Source: Trogon surrucura
Taxonomy: Eukaryota; Chordata; Aves; Trogoniformes; Trogonidae
DNA length: 64,000 bases
Direction: 5' to 3'
NCBI GenBank assembly: GCA_020746105.1
Contig: CM036634.1
Span: 1,240,001 to 1,304,000 of the forward strand
Shown here: positions 22,883-34,325 of the stretch, in pieces
How the letters are laid out: every line of letters begins with the position of its first letter
Numbering within the stretch: position 1 is the first letter of the stretch
Notes under the pieces: model-generated
Told to the model about the DNA's origin: nothing
The model's database searches: none
The model's input: the letters and a program-made list of their open reading frames with translations, nothing else
Translations under genes and position numbers: made by a program

Positions 22883-24192
22883 CTGGCGACAAAGCTGGTA
22901 GTCTTGTCCACAATATTCCTGGCCTCGGGTGGAGGGTAAATAATTCCTACCACGGGCTTGGCTGGTGCTGCTTCCTCTTTCGGCTCCTCCTCGGGCTGCA
23001 ATAAACACAGATACATACACACATATTTCCAGTTCTCTGCGCCGGTGCCTCAACTGCAGCGACCGCTGAAAAGCAAAGAGGCAACATCTGCAGTCCCTCA
23101 AGATACTAAATGCAAACAGCCTCCATCAACACTGAACACGAGATGTCCAGCCACAGGCTGCCGACAGGCATCGGGGGGTGACAAAGCGGCTGGCAGGCTG
23201 CAAAGCCAGGCCAGGCTCATTTTCAGGTGGTCCAGCTGGAAAATTCATCTCCCTTCCCCTTCAGCTCCCTCTGCATCGGGAGGAACGATCCTCAGGCACC
23301 TCCACAAGCTGGTCTGCAGCCCTGCGCTAAGAATTAAGAATTCCACAGGGCCCCTCCTCAGCCCCCACAGCACCAGCTCTTTCTCCGGACACCACGATCT
23401 GGTTTCACAGTCCCAGGGACCCTTCCCACTCACAAACCCCTCGGCTGCTCAGCCGGGCAGACGCCGCCTGTTCGCTTGTCGAGGGCACCCGCTGCAGGGG
23501 GAAAGCCCCGCCCCGGCACCCGAGCCCAGGGCTCCCGCAGCCCCGACCCTCAGCGGGTTTGGAAACGCCGGGAAAAAGAACAAACAGCATTTCCGAGAGA
23601 GAAGGGGCCTGCGGGAGATGTTTCTGATCTCAACAGGGACGGGCAGGGGAACCGCAAGCCGGCAGCGAGGCCACAAGCTCTGCACAACCCACAGCGGCTC
23701 CAGGGCGGAAAATGCCCTCGGCTCCAGCCACACCCGAGGAGAAAGGCTCCGCAGCTCCTCCGACCGGCCCTTCCCTCAGAGCATCGGCAGCCGGAGGCGC
23801 CGCGGGAGGGGGCAGCACCGCGGGGACAGACGCTCCCCCCGCAGCCTCAGGCCGAGCTCCCTCGGCAGCTCCCGGGCGGGACGGGCCCTGCGCGGCTTCT
23901 CCCGGCGCCGCCGAATCCCCGTTTCCCTCCCGGCCCCGGCCCCGCTCCCCGCGCCGGCTGCCTGCGCCGCCCGCGGAGCCGGGGCCGGGGCTGAGGCTGC
24001 GGGCCCGGACAGCGGCTCCCGCTCGGGCAGAGCCCGCTCCCGCCCGGCCACGCACAACCGGGCGCGGGGCCCTCGGGCAGCCCCTCCCTCCCCCTCCCCC
24101 TCCCCCTCCCCCTCCAGGGCACGGCCCCGGCCCCACGCACCGCTTTGCTCTCGGCGGGCGGCGGCGGGCTGTGCCGGCGGCACGGCGGGCAT
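22883..24192 (-). pseudogene. SF3A1: SF3A1 5' end, exons 1 and 2 only
   Basis: Exon 2 is 22883-22995; it reads KPVVGIIYPPPEARNIVDKT and SFVAR, the start of the first SURP module of splicing factor 3A subunit 1 (U2 snRNP). Exon 1 is 24141-24192, ATG at 24192 (MPAVPPAQPAAA...), donor GCG|GTGCGT. Exon 1 is 52 bases, which leaves phase 1, but exon 2 must be entered in phase 0, so the two do not join in frame from this ATG. No later SF3A1 exon follows. Head-to-head placement with CCDC157 agrees with the human gene order that I remember. A complete SF3A1 must exist elsewhere in the genome. Confidence 0.85.
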
Positions 24193-24865
<673 letters not shown>

Positions 24866-26527
24866 TGAGAGGCACAGCCAGCCCCAAGCCCCCTCTCCAG
24901 AGGAGCTGGGCTGGCACAGCGGCTCCTTGTCCCCACACAGAAGGGCACAGTCGTGGGTCCAGCCTGTGCAGCAGCTAAAATGTTAAAGCCCAACTCCTCT
25001 CCCTGCACAGAGCACAGAGCTACCGGCACAGATGCTGCCCGCAGAGGAGCAGAGGAGCCACTGAGGGCACCTGGGCAGATGGGGGCAGCCTCCTTCAATT
25101 GACCCCCAAAACCTTGGACACACTCGGACAGGGCTGCACCTACAGGCCGGGGAGGCAAAAGTGCCTTTACAACCTGAGTGAAACAAACGTGCCTCCCTTC
25201 GAAAAGACAAGTCACTCCCATGGAGGCGTTGCCCCTAACATTTAGGGTTTGGTATCAGCAGCGTGGGTGCCCCAGATCTTCTGGAAGAGCCAAACTGGAG
25301 CCGGGCAGCAGTGTCAGGCTGCAAGCAGCTTGCACAGCCCCTGTCCTGCCAGCTGCTGGGGGATTTGCACCCCACCAAACACTGCTCCGTGGAGCCATTC
25401 AGGCCTGGGGGGGGGGTCACAGGAGCGCTGATGCCCACCCTCTTGTGTCAAACTCACCCCTTCCCCACTACGAATACGCTGTTGATCTGAGCTCTGCTTT
25501 GTTTCCTTCCAAAAAGGCTGGTGCTGCTGCTCCAGAACTTCAGCAGCTACACAGAAAACCTGCTCAGCGAGCGAGCCATCCCCCCCAGCGCGGCCAGTGG
25601 GACCCCGCATGTCTGCAGGGCTGACAGCCAAGACATCCTGCTGCAGCCTGCTGAAACTGGGGGCCTCCTACCAGCAGCTCCTGGCCAAGGTGGGGCATCT
25701 GGGGACCCTGACACCCCACGAGCTGGGTGCAGGGGTCACGGCACTGGGCCTTGCCTCGCTCCCATGGTTTGGACTGCGCTGGGGTCAAGGTCCTTCTCGG
25801 GGACACCCTGTGACCACACTAGACGTGCTCCTGGGTCACAACCCTCTGAGTGCTGACTCCCGTGTCAGACAGGACACATTTGTCCCACACTGTCCCCTCC
25901 TGGCCTCAGCCCCTTCCCCCCTCCACTGACCGCTCCCAGCCGTGCTGCTGGACCCATCCTCCTCCTGACCTGCGCCAGGATCTCAGGATGGGTGAGCTTG
26001 GCTGCAGTTATCGCTCGGAAAAACATTCTCCTCCTGCCAACACCTGCCCCTGCAGCTCTGCCCACCCCACTGCTGGTGAGGCTGAGCGGGCTCCAGTCAG
26101 GGAAATAACCTGCGGTAAAAACACCACGCTCTGGCAACTTCTGCCAAGAGAAGGGCGCGCTGCCCTCGTCACCCCTTGCCTGGGCTGATGGCCTGTCCCC
26201 ACGCTTCACACCTCTGTCTCTGGGCTCTGCTGGGTCATTTGCAGCCGACTGCTGCTGGATCTGGGCCCCGGTTTTGTTCTGTGCTCTCTCTAGCAAAAGG
26301 CAGCAGCTTGCAGAAAGCAGCCCGTCGTGGAGCCATCTCCTCTCCAGGCTGGAAAATCTGAAGGGAAACAACCAAAGCTCTCCCCTTTGGACGCTTTAAA
26401 ACTACGCAATTTATCCATCCACGTCTCCCGGTCCGTCTCTCTGAGCTCGTCACTGCGTGTCCGCGCGCCAAACGGCAACATCTCGGGCCGCTCCCTGCCC
26501 AGGGCTGCCCACAGCAACACCGAGAGC

Positions 26528-26827
26528 AGCCGCAGCGTGCCCACGCAGGCATCTGGGTCACCTGAGGGAAGCTGTGCCACTGAGGGCAGCCACAGTGTTC
26601 CCATGAAGGTGACTGGGTCACCTGAAGGAGCCTGTGCCACCAAGAAGAGCCACAGTGTCCCCATGAAGGTGACTGTGTCACCTGAGGGAGCCTGTGCCAC
26701 CAAGGACAGCCACAGCGTCCCCATGAAGGTGACTGTGCCACCTCTGCGAGCCTGCACCACTGAGAGCAGCCCCAGCGTCCTCACGCAGGCGACTGAGCCA
26801 CCTCAGAGATACTGGGGCCGCAGCATC
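26528..26827 (+). repeat. 60-bp coding minisatellite in exon 3, copy A
   Basis: Five in-frame 20-codon units built on SHSVPMKVTxSPEGACATKx. Same array at 40731-41030 (B) and 55002-55301 (C); copy 0 begins inside it. Confidence 0.9.
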
Positions 26828-29397
26828 AACATGAATGAGACCATGTCAGCTCTGAGAGCCTGGGCCACCAACACTGGCCCCATCGTCCTCAAGCAGGACA
26901 CTGGGCCACCTCCAGGAGCCTGCGACACCTGCGCCGCCGCCCAGGCCAGCCTCCGCCGCGTCGGCAAAGCCATCATCGGATTCTGCCAGAGCCAGAACAT
27001 CCCCTCGGCTCTGGGCAAGTTGCAGGAGGTCATGGACAGGGCCCCAGGCAAAAACACCCTCTCTGCAAGGGACATCAGCTGCTGGGCCGTGGAGCAGAGC
27101 AGAGACCTCTCCCGGATTGACAAACACCTCCAGATAATCCTGAAGCACATCAACCCTATGAAGCACCAGCTGGAGAAGCTGCAGAAAGAGAACGACGACC
27201 TGCGCAGACGGGTTGAGGGCTTCTCCCAGGTGCTTCAAGCGGAGAAGGAGGCCCAGGCGCAGCAGCAGAAGGAGGCTGAGCTGAGCCTGGCAGCAAAGAC
27301 CAGGGAGCATTTAGAGGCTGTAGCCAGGCTGGAGCAGGACAAGGAGGACCTACGGAGAGGTACAGCGCTGCCCCCAACAGCCCCTCCCAGGCCCGGGGGT
27401 ATTTGCTGGGAAAACACAGAGTCTGTGCTCAGATCGGGGTCCCACCACCACGAGCGGGGCTTTGCCCCCTGATTTTGGCAGGGGCCGGGGCTGTTCCCCA
27501 CCGTGAGACTAAGCCCAGACGGGGGGAGCGGGTTGCCCACACCCTCGCACTGACCGCTCCCCGCTGACAGTTTCAATTCCTTCCGATTTTAAGCCCTTAA
27601 TTGTAGCATTCTACAAGTGAATGAGTTTCATCTCCAACAGCGTGGCTCCTTGGTTTAGCTTTTCCGAGGAGCTGTTTCCTTACTCGAGGTTTTGTGCTGC
27701 TTCAGGAGCTGCTCTGCTGGAAGGACGGATCTCCACCTTACAGGAGGAGCTGGCTGCGAAGCAGGCTGCTGTGCAGGAGCTGGGTAAGGCCCCCGGGGGC
27801 TCCCCCAGCCGCGCTCCCATCGCACCAGTGTTCTACACCCCCGTAACTCCCGTCTGCCCCAGAATCGGGCGGGTGTAGCCCTGCTGGGAACGAAGGGGAC
27901 CACGAGCCTCCTTCCTTGCAGTGCCCAAACGTCACCCAGCACCAGAGCGCTGGGCTGGTGCCGGTGGAGATTCGGGGGGGTCACAGCCCTCCCGTCAGAC
28001 CTGCCTCCCCCTCGCCAGGGCCTGGGCAGGGAGCGGAGTCCCCTGAGGACACCTGCTCTGGGAGCTTCTCCCCTCCCGCCCAGCCTGGGCCGACAGAGCT
28101 GTGTCTCTCCCCAGAAGTGACCGAGACGACCCTGCGGGAGGAGATGGCCACGATGGTGGCCGGGAGCCGGGCGCTGGAGCTGGAGGAGAAGGTGCAGCTG
28201 CTCACCGGCCAGCTGAGCGACACCAGCATCGCTCTGGACAAGGAGAAGGCCAAGACGGAGAGCATGTGGCAGCACCAGCAGGTACGGCCGGGCTCTGCCA
28301 CCCCGCAGCACGCTGTGGGCGCTGGCTGAGCTCCTCGTGGGTGCTCCCGCCCGCCGTAAGGGCGCTGGGCAGTGGGCACAGCAGCAGCCCCACAGGCTCT
28401 CTCGCCCCATCCAGCTCCTGCAGGACAGGCAGAAGACCCTGCTCCAGGATTTACACAGGCTGGTCCAAGAGCGCGACGAGCTGCAAGTCAGCCTGGGGGA
28501 GGCTGAGGAGGACAAGGCCAGGCTGGACAAGCAGCTGGGAGAGAGCCAGGAGCAGAGCGAGCACCAGATGCGGGTGCAGCAGGTCAGTGCTGGCTCCCGG
28601 CGCACATCTGGGGGTGTGGAGCAGAGCCCCTGGGGGAGCAGAGGTTTCCTTCTGCTGCGTCCTGCTGGGACATCGCCACGTGCCCTCTCTTGGCACCTAA
28701 GGACAGGGAGGGAGCTTGCCTTGGGGTGTCCGAGGAGTCCCGTGACACTGCCCTAGGCTGTCCCGTCCCCAGGTTTGGGAGCGGGCTCTGCAAACCTCAC
28801 CCTCTCTGCTGTGCCACACAGGAGCTGCTGGACGCGCTGCGCCAAGAGAAGCAGAGCCTGGAGCAGAATGTCTCGGAGCTGCGGGCAAACGGCACCAAGC
28901 TGGAGGAGCAGGTGCAGGAGCTGAAGGCGCGGGAGAGGCTCCTGGTGTGCTGCCCCGAGCTCAACATCCCCACCGAGGCCAAGTTTGAGAGTAAGGGAGC
29001 GGGTGGCAGCGTCTGCTTTCCCCGCAGTGGGAGGCACGAGGGCTGCTGCCAACCCCTGGGAGCGGGCAGGCAGCGGCGGGCTGAGCTCTGGCTCCTGCCC
29101 CAAGGATTTTCTATCTTTTTTGCAGGGACTGGGAATGTGCTTGAAGAGATGAAGCAGCAGATCCAGGCCAACTGCATCCGCATGGCCGTGATGGAGCAGG
29201 AGAACACGCGGCTCAGCCGTGCGCTGGCCAAGCTGAAGGAGGCTGCTGAGGAGGGTGTGCTGGAGGTGAGGCTGCGCCCGAGCCAGGGCGAGCTGGGTGC
29301 CAGCGGGGAGAGGGCAGGAAGGGCAAGAAGCCGGGCTGGGGCTGTGATCCTTCCCTGTGCCACCACCCGATCCTGCCTTTGGGAGCCCATCTCAGCC

Positions 29398-29602
29398 TTA
29401 TGGAATCATGGAATCATAGAGCAGTTTCAGCTGGAAGAGACCTTTAAGATCATCGAGCCCAACCCCTGTCCCAGCCTTGCCAACACCACCAACCCATGTC
29501 CCTCAGCACAACACCCGCTCGTCTCTTAAACACCTCCAGGGATGGCGACTCAACCCCCTCCCTGGGCAGCCTCCTCCAGTGCCTGACAGCCCTTTCAGTA
29601 AA
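29398..29602 (-). repeat. CR1 3' fragment in intron 8, copy A
   Basis: Same insertion and borders as at 2682 in copy 0. Confidence 0.85.
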
Positions 29603-30024
29603 GGCAGGGAGGGAATTCACCCTCTTTTCTCTCCTTTTCTCTTCCCCAGTCCGTCCCACGGAGCCAGCTGAACATCCAAGCTGACCAGACGGACAGTGCC
29701 CAGCAGCGAGCTGCCAGGATCAAGCGGCCAAAGCCTCTCTGGGCAGAGCCCAGCTACAAGGCGGCACTCCTCTGGAACGAGCACCGCGTCAGTGCCCAGC
29801 GAGATGTGGAGCGAGCACGGGAAGCTCGGGACAGAGCGCTCGCTCTCTGGGCCGGCTCGGCACGGCTGTGCCCGCTGAAGCTGCCGGTCATTGAGATCGG
29901 GAAGGGGCTCACGGGTCTCCCTCCTGGCCGGCAGCAGAGCAGTCGGGGGTCCAGGCAGGCAGGGGGGCCTGGGGGAGCGCAATTTTTCTAAGCCACCTCT
30001 TTCTCTATTTGCCTCCCTGTCCAG

Positions 30025-32061
30025 GGACCACCTTGGTCCTCCGGAGCCCCCCAGCCCCTCCTGGGGTCCCCCTCCAGCCCCCCAGCTCCCTCCCGGGGCT
30101 GTCCCTCCAGCTCTTGCAGCCCATGGGCCGCATCCCACATCCCCGGGGCTGACAGCCACAAGACACTGGTGCAGAAGTACCTCCGGCAGCTGTGGAACAC
30201 CATCCTGCTGGTCACCCTGCTCCTCTGCACCGCCTTGATCCTGCAGGAGCAGCGGCAGTCACGGCGAGACCCCTCGGAGCAGGATGCCGAGGTGGGAATG
30301 TCTCCGCTCCGCTCCTGGCCAGCAAACGCCTCCAGGTGCCGCTGTAGCAGGTCTTTCCTTGTAAGTCCGGGTTTGAAAAGTCAGAGAAATAGAAAGATGA
30401 GCCACGCAAACAGATTAAGGACTTCTCCTCGTTGCTTCAGGGAGACAAGGAGGCCCAAGCGCAGCAGAGGAAGGAGGCTGAGCAGCGCCTGGCAGAAAAG
30501 ATCGAGTCTTTAGCGGCTGGAGCCAGGCTGGAGCAGGACAAGGACGACCTACGGAGAGGTACAGCGCTGCTCCCAGCACCTGTGCTCCTGGGGGTGCAGG
30601 AGCGGGGCCCCCAAGGGAACAGAAGTTTCCCAGGAGGGGCAGCAGAGCGAGCACCAGCTACGGGTGCAGCAGGTCAGCGCTGACACCCAGCGCACATCTG
30701 GGGGTGTGGGAGCAGGGCCCCTGGGGGAGCAGAGGTTTCCCTCTGCTGCGATCTGGTGGGACATCGCCCAGATGTCCCTGGTGGGACATCTTAGCACCTA
30801 AGGACAGGGAGGGAGCTTGCCTTGGGGGATCCAAGGAGTCCCGTGGCCCTGCCCCAGGCTGTCCTGTCCCCAGGTTTGGGAGCAGGCTCCGCAAACCTCA
30901 CCCTCTCTGCTGTGCCACACAGGATCTGCTGGACGCGCTGCACCGGGAGAAGAGCCTGGATGGAGCAGACTGTCTCGGAGCTGCGGGTGAACGGCACCAA
31001 GCTGGAGGAGCAGGCGCGGGAGCTGAAGGAGCAGGAGAGGCTCCTGATGTTCTTCCTGATCTCCACATCCCCACCGAAGCTAAGTTTGGGAGTAAGGGAG
31101 CGGGTGGCAGCATCTGCTTTCCCCACAGCGGGAGGCAGGAGGGCTGCCACCGACCCCTCGGAGCAGGAAGGCAGCCGCAGGCTGAGCTCTGGTTCCTGCC
31201 CCCTGTATCTGTTTTGCAGGCACCAGGAGCTTGGCTGAGAACATGGAGAGGGAGATCCAGGCCAACAGCATCCTCATCGGCGTGCGGGAGCAGGAGAACA
31301 CGCAGATCAGCTCTGATCTGGCCACGGTGGAGGCGGCTGCTGAGGAGGGTGTGCTGAAGGTGAGGCTGCGCCCAGCCAGGGCGAGCTGGGTGCCAGCAGG
31401 GAGAGGGCGGGAAGGGCAAGAAGCCGGCCCGGGGCTGTGATCCTTCCCTGTGCCAGGTGCTGGCAGGGAAAGCTGCTCAGTGGTGACAGCCACCCGAGGC
31501 AGAGGCCGAGGCTGTGACCAGAGCTGCAGGCAGGGAGGGAATTTCACCCTCTCTTCTGCTTTCCCCCAGCTCGTCCCGCACACCCAGCTGCAGTCTCAGC
31601 TCAGCACCCAGCGCGGCACGGCGCCCGGCAAGCGGGGTGAGTAGGAAGAGAGAGGAAGGGGCTGGGAGCTTCCCTCTTCTTCCTGCCCTCTAACCTCTGT
31701 CATCACCCGCAGGCAGCCGAGGACAGCACGGGGACACACGACAAGTCCCGGCAGTGAGGATGAGGATGAGGATGAGGATGAGGACTATGGCGAGGCAGAG
31801 GCAGAGGACCGTGACGAGGATGAGGATGAGGAAGAGGATGAGGTCCTCGAGCCACCCCTCGCTCGCCAGCACAGCCGCAGCCTGGGAGCGCGGCTCTCCC
31901 AGCGCCGCAGCAGCCACGAGCTCCCGGAGGGGCCGCGACCACCGCCCGCCCCCGCAGGCTGGCTCCGAAGCCCCGGGCAACCTGGCAACAGCCTCGGAGG
32001 GCGGCGGGAGCCACGCGAGCGCCACACAAGGCACCGCAGCCTGTCCTTGCTCCGCCTTTAG
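30025..32061 (+). pseudogene. Second, decayed 3' half of CCDC157 behind copy A
   Basis: Exon-like pieces: 30025-30291 (phase 0 throughout; SHKTLVQKYLRQLWNTILLV plus TLLLCTALIL, one likely membrane segment), 30441-30558 (exon 3 end-like), 30923-31091 (exon 7-like, 4-base insertion and one-base loss against exon 7), 31220-31359 (exon 8-like, AENMEREIQANSILIGVREQ), 31570-31636 (LVPHTQLQSQLSTQRG, the counterpart of SVPRSQL in exon 9) and 31713-32061. Exon 4- and 5-like parts are absent. It looks like an old partial duplication of the gene; its last pieces may be the original 3' end, because LVP... follows exon 8 in the human protein that I remember. Confidence 0.6.
31717..32061 (+). CDS. Possible acidic C-terminal exon (114 codons)
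   Basis: If entered at CCG after the second AG (31716), the frame gives SEDEDEDEDEDYGEAEAEDR, then EPPLARQHSRSLGARLSQRR and a TAG at 32059. The acidic run comes from (GATGAG)n, five units in A and B, four in C. The preceding piece ends in phase 1, which does not feed this frame, so use of this exon is unproven. Confidence 0.3.
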   Translation, partial: PRTARGHTTSPGSEDEDEDEDEDYGEAEAEDRDEDEDEEEDEVLEPPLARQHSRSLGARLSQRRSSHELPEGPRPPPAPAGWLRSPGQPGNSLGGRREPRERHTRHRSLSLLRL

Positions 32062-32530
32062 GAGCCGGACGCGGGCGACGCTGCAGCCCAGCAGCCTCGG
32101 GCCGGGCCGTGGAGCAGCCGGTCGGGGCTCACGCCGAGTCCCCGCCACCGCAGCGCCCCCGCGTTCGGTCAAACAAGCCTCGTGTTCACTTTCTGCAGCC
32201 GACTCGTGTCGTCCTTTCTCATCAGTTCGTAGAAACCAAGCGCCGAACCCCCCCGCCCTCCCGCAGAGGGGCTCACGCCGCAGCCAGCCCGCCCCGCCCC
32301 AGCGAAGAGAAACACAACCCGAGAGCTCCAAAGGCAGAGAAATGCCCGCGGGCAGGAAGGAGCGCAGCCGGGCCAGCGCTCCCCCTGCCTCCAGCCTCCG
32401 TGCCCCCAGCCCGGCACAGCCACGGCTGCCCCCGAGCTCCCTTGCCCGGCAGCAGCCGCCAAACACGCCCTGCCGGGGCCGGCCCCTTCCCGGGCATCTT
32501 CCGCCCGGGCCCCTCCACCGGGCGGCCGCG

Positions 32531-33370
32531 GCGGTCCTGTCCCGTGTTGGTCCCGGTCGTGTCCCGTACTGGTCCCAGTCCTGTCCCAGTGCTGGTCCCG
32601 CTCGTGTCCCGTACTGGTCCCAGTCCTGTCCCAGTGCTGGTCCCGGTCGTGTCCCGTACTGGTCCCAGTCCTGCCCCAGTGCTGGTCCCGGTCCTGTCCC
32701 GTACTGGTCCCGCTCCTGTCCCGTACTTGCCTCAGTCCCGATGCCCTTTTCCCGCTGCCGGCCCCACTCCTGTGCCTCTGTCCCCGTTCTCTTCCAGTCC
32801 TGTCCCAGCGCTTCCAGTCCCGTCCCGTTCTCGGGCGACTGGTCCCAGTCCCGTGCCTGTATCGCTGTACTGGTCTCAGTCTCGTCCCGCCTGTGCGGCC
32901 ACAGCCGTGACACCGCCGCTGCTCACGCCCCCCAGTCGCGGCGCTGGGCGGTCCATCTGCGGATCTTGCATCGGGCTGGTGCTGGCCGCAGCAGCAGGTC
33001 CCTGTTCGTCCCCTTTACCCCCTGCTGGTCCCAGTCCCCTCCCAGTGGCCCCGAGCCGGTCCCAGTCCATCCCCTTAGTCCCTACTGGTCCCAGTCCCCA
33101 CCCCAGGAGGTCCAAGCTGCCGTCAGTTTCTCCCCTTGGACCCTGCTGCTCCCAGTCCCCCTCCCAAGAGCTCTGAGCTGCTCCCAGTCCATCCCCTTAG
33201 CCCATGCTGGTTCCAGTCCCCCTCTCAGTAGCCTCTCCTGATCCCAGTACCATCTCCTTAGACCCTGTCGGTCTCAGTACCCTTCAGCCGGTCCCAATCC
33301 TCCTCCTAGTAACCCCGAGCCAGTCCCGGTCCGTCCCCTTAGCCCGTGCTGCTCCCATGTCCTGTCCCAG
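32531..33370. repeat. CCCAGT/GGTCCC minisatellite, copy A
   Basis: Degenerate units of about 20-25 bases around CTGGTCCCAGTCCTGTCCC, later spaced wider (CCCAGTCC...CCCTTAG). Lacks a block of about 67 bp (after 32808) that B and C have. Confidence 0.85.
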
Positions 33371-33435
33371 TAGGGGCTGGAAGGCACCTCTGGAGAACCT
33401 CCAGTTCCAGCCCTGGGCACAGCAGCAGCACCTGC

Positions 33436-33515
33436 AGGAGCTCCCACAGGGATGTGTCCAGGTGGGTTTGAACGTCTCCAGAGAAGGAGACTCCACAGCC
33501 CGCGTCCTGCCAACT
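33436..33515 (-). repeat. CR1 3' fragment, copy A
   Basis: GGGATGTGTCCAGGTGGGTT followed by GTCTCCAGAGAAGGAGACTC is the familiar CR1 GGAGTCTCCTTCTCTGGAGA block in minus orientation. Same at 47706-47785. Confidence 0.75.
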
Positions 33516-34262
33516 GCAGGGGGATTTGCATCCCACCAGTTACTGCTCTGTGGAGCCATTCAGGCCTGGGGGGTCACAGGCTGAAATGCAAAGAGCACAT
33601 TTATGCTCTTTACCTGGGAATCTGAAGAAACTTTGCAGCAGCCCCGGGATGAGGCACACAGGCACCGACTGCAAAAGCGGCGTGACAAGCAGCAGCGCAG
33701 GCAGAAGGAAATCTCCCCTTGCTAGAAAGCGTCCGGTATTTCTCCCACTGCTTTGTTCTGTTTACTGGCTGCTCTGCCCGAGTTCCCAGGACTCACACGA
33801 CAGCTTTCTGGGGCTGCAATGGGGGAGATGCCCCCATCTCTCCAGCCTGTGCAGCGGCTCTGGATCCTTTTTTCCTACACGTTTCCCGAGCAGCGCTGTG
33901 CCTGCACCTCCGCCTCACGCTCCGCAGCTCTGCCAGAGAGTGTTAAAGCCCAACTCCTCTCCCTGCACAGAGCGCTGATATCCACCCTCCTTGGACAAAC
34001 TCCTTCTGTCCAGGGCATTGGGAGGGGGGCAACCTCCTTGCCTTGACGCTGGCCCTTCACCTCACCGCGCTGTCCAACACCAAGGGCCCCTTCTCCCTTC
34101 CCAACACTCTGCTGCTCTAAGCTGGCTTTGCTTTCTCTCGACAAAGGCCGCTGCTGCTGCTTCAGCGCCTCACCGGCCGCACACAAATCCTGCCCAGAGA
34201 CCGAGCCAACCCCTGGCTGTGGGGTCACTTTATTTTCTGCAAGATTGCAGCCCCCAACCATT
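33516..34262 (+). pseudogene. Relic CCDC157 intron 1/exon 2 sequence, copy A unit
   Basis: 33516-33575 matches intron 1 (GGGGGATTTGCATCCCACCA, GTGGAGCCATTCAGGCCTGG). 33950-33975 repeats GTTAAAGCCCAACTCCTCTC from intron 1, and 34146-34215 (GGCCGCTGCTGCTGCTTCAG ... CCCAGAGACCGAGCCAA) aligns with the start of exon 2 but is strongly diverged. An old extra copy. Confidence 0.6.
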
Positions 34263-34277
34263 CCGGAGAGGCGACTG

Positions 34278-34325
34278 CATCACAGAATCACGGAATGTTT
34301 GGGGTTGGAAGGGACCTCTAGAGAG
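34278..34325 (-). repeat. Short CR1 3' end, copy A unit
   Basis: ATCACAGAATCACGGAATGT followed by GGTTGGAAGGGACCTCTAG; repeated at 48548-48595 in B. Confidence 0.75.

Noticed and set aside
25690..25929. Continuation of exon 2 reading (GLASLPWFGLRWGQG in B and C)
   Set aside because: The donor AAG|GTGGGG at phase 0 fits the phase 0 start of exon 3; the extension ends in a stop before exon 3.
27919..28114. CCTTGCAG acceptor at 27914-27921 that might start another exon
   Set aside because: Exon 4 (phase 1) joins exon 5 perfectly without it, and no suitable donor follows in frame.
31690..32913. Long minus-strand ORF with GPALGQDWDQYGT repeats
   Set aside because: Translation of the minisatellite in antisense; the repeats are not protein-driven.
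31754..33241. 495-codon plus-strand ORF beginning MRMRMRMRMR
   Set aside because: Runs through (GATGAG)n and the CCCAGT minisatellite; low complexity, and other frames are equally open.
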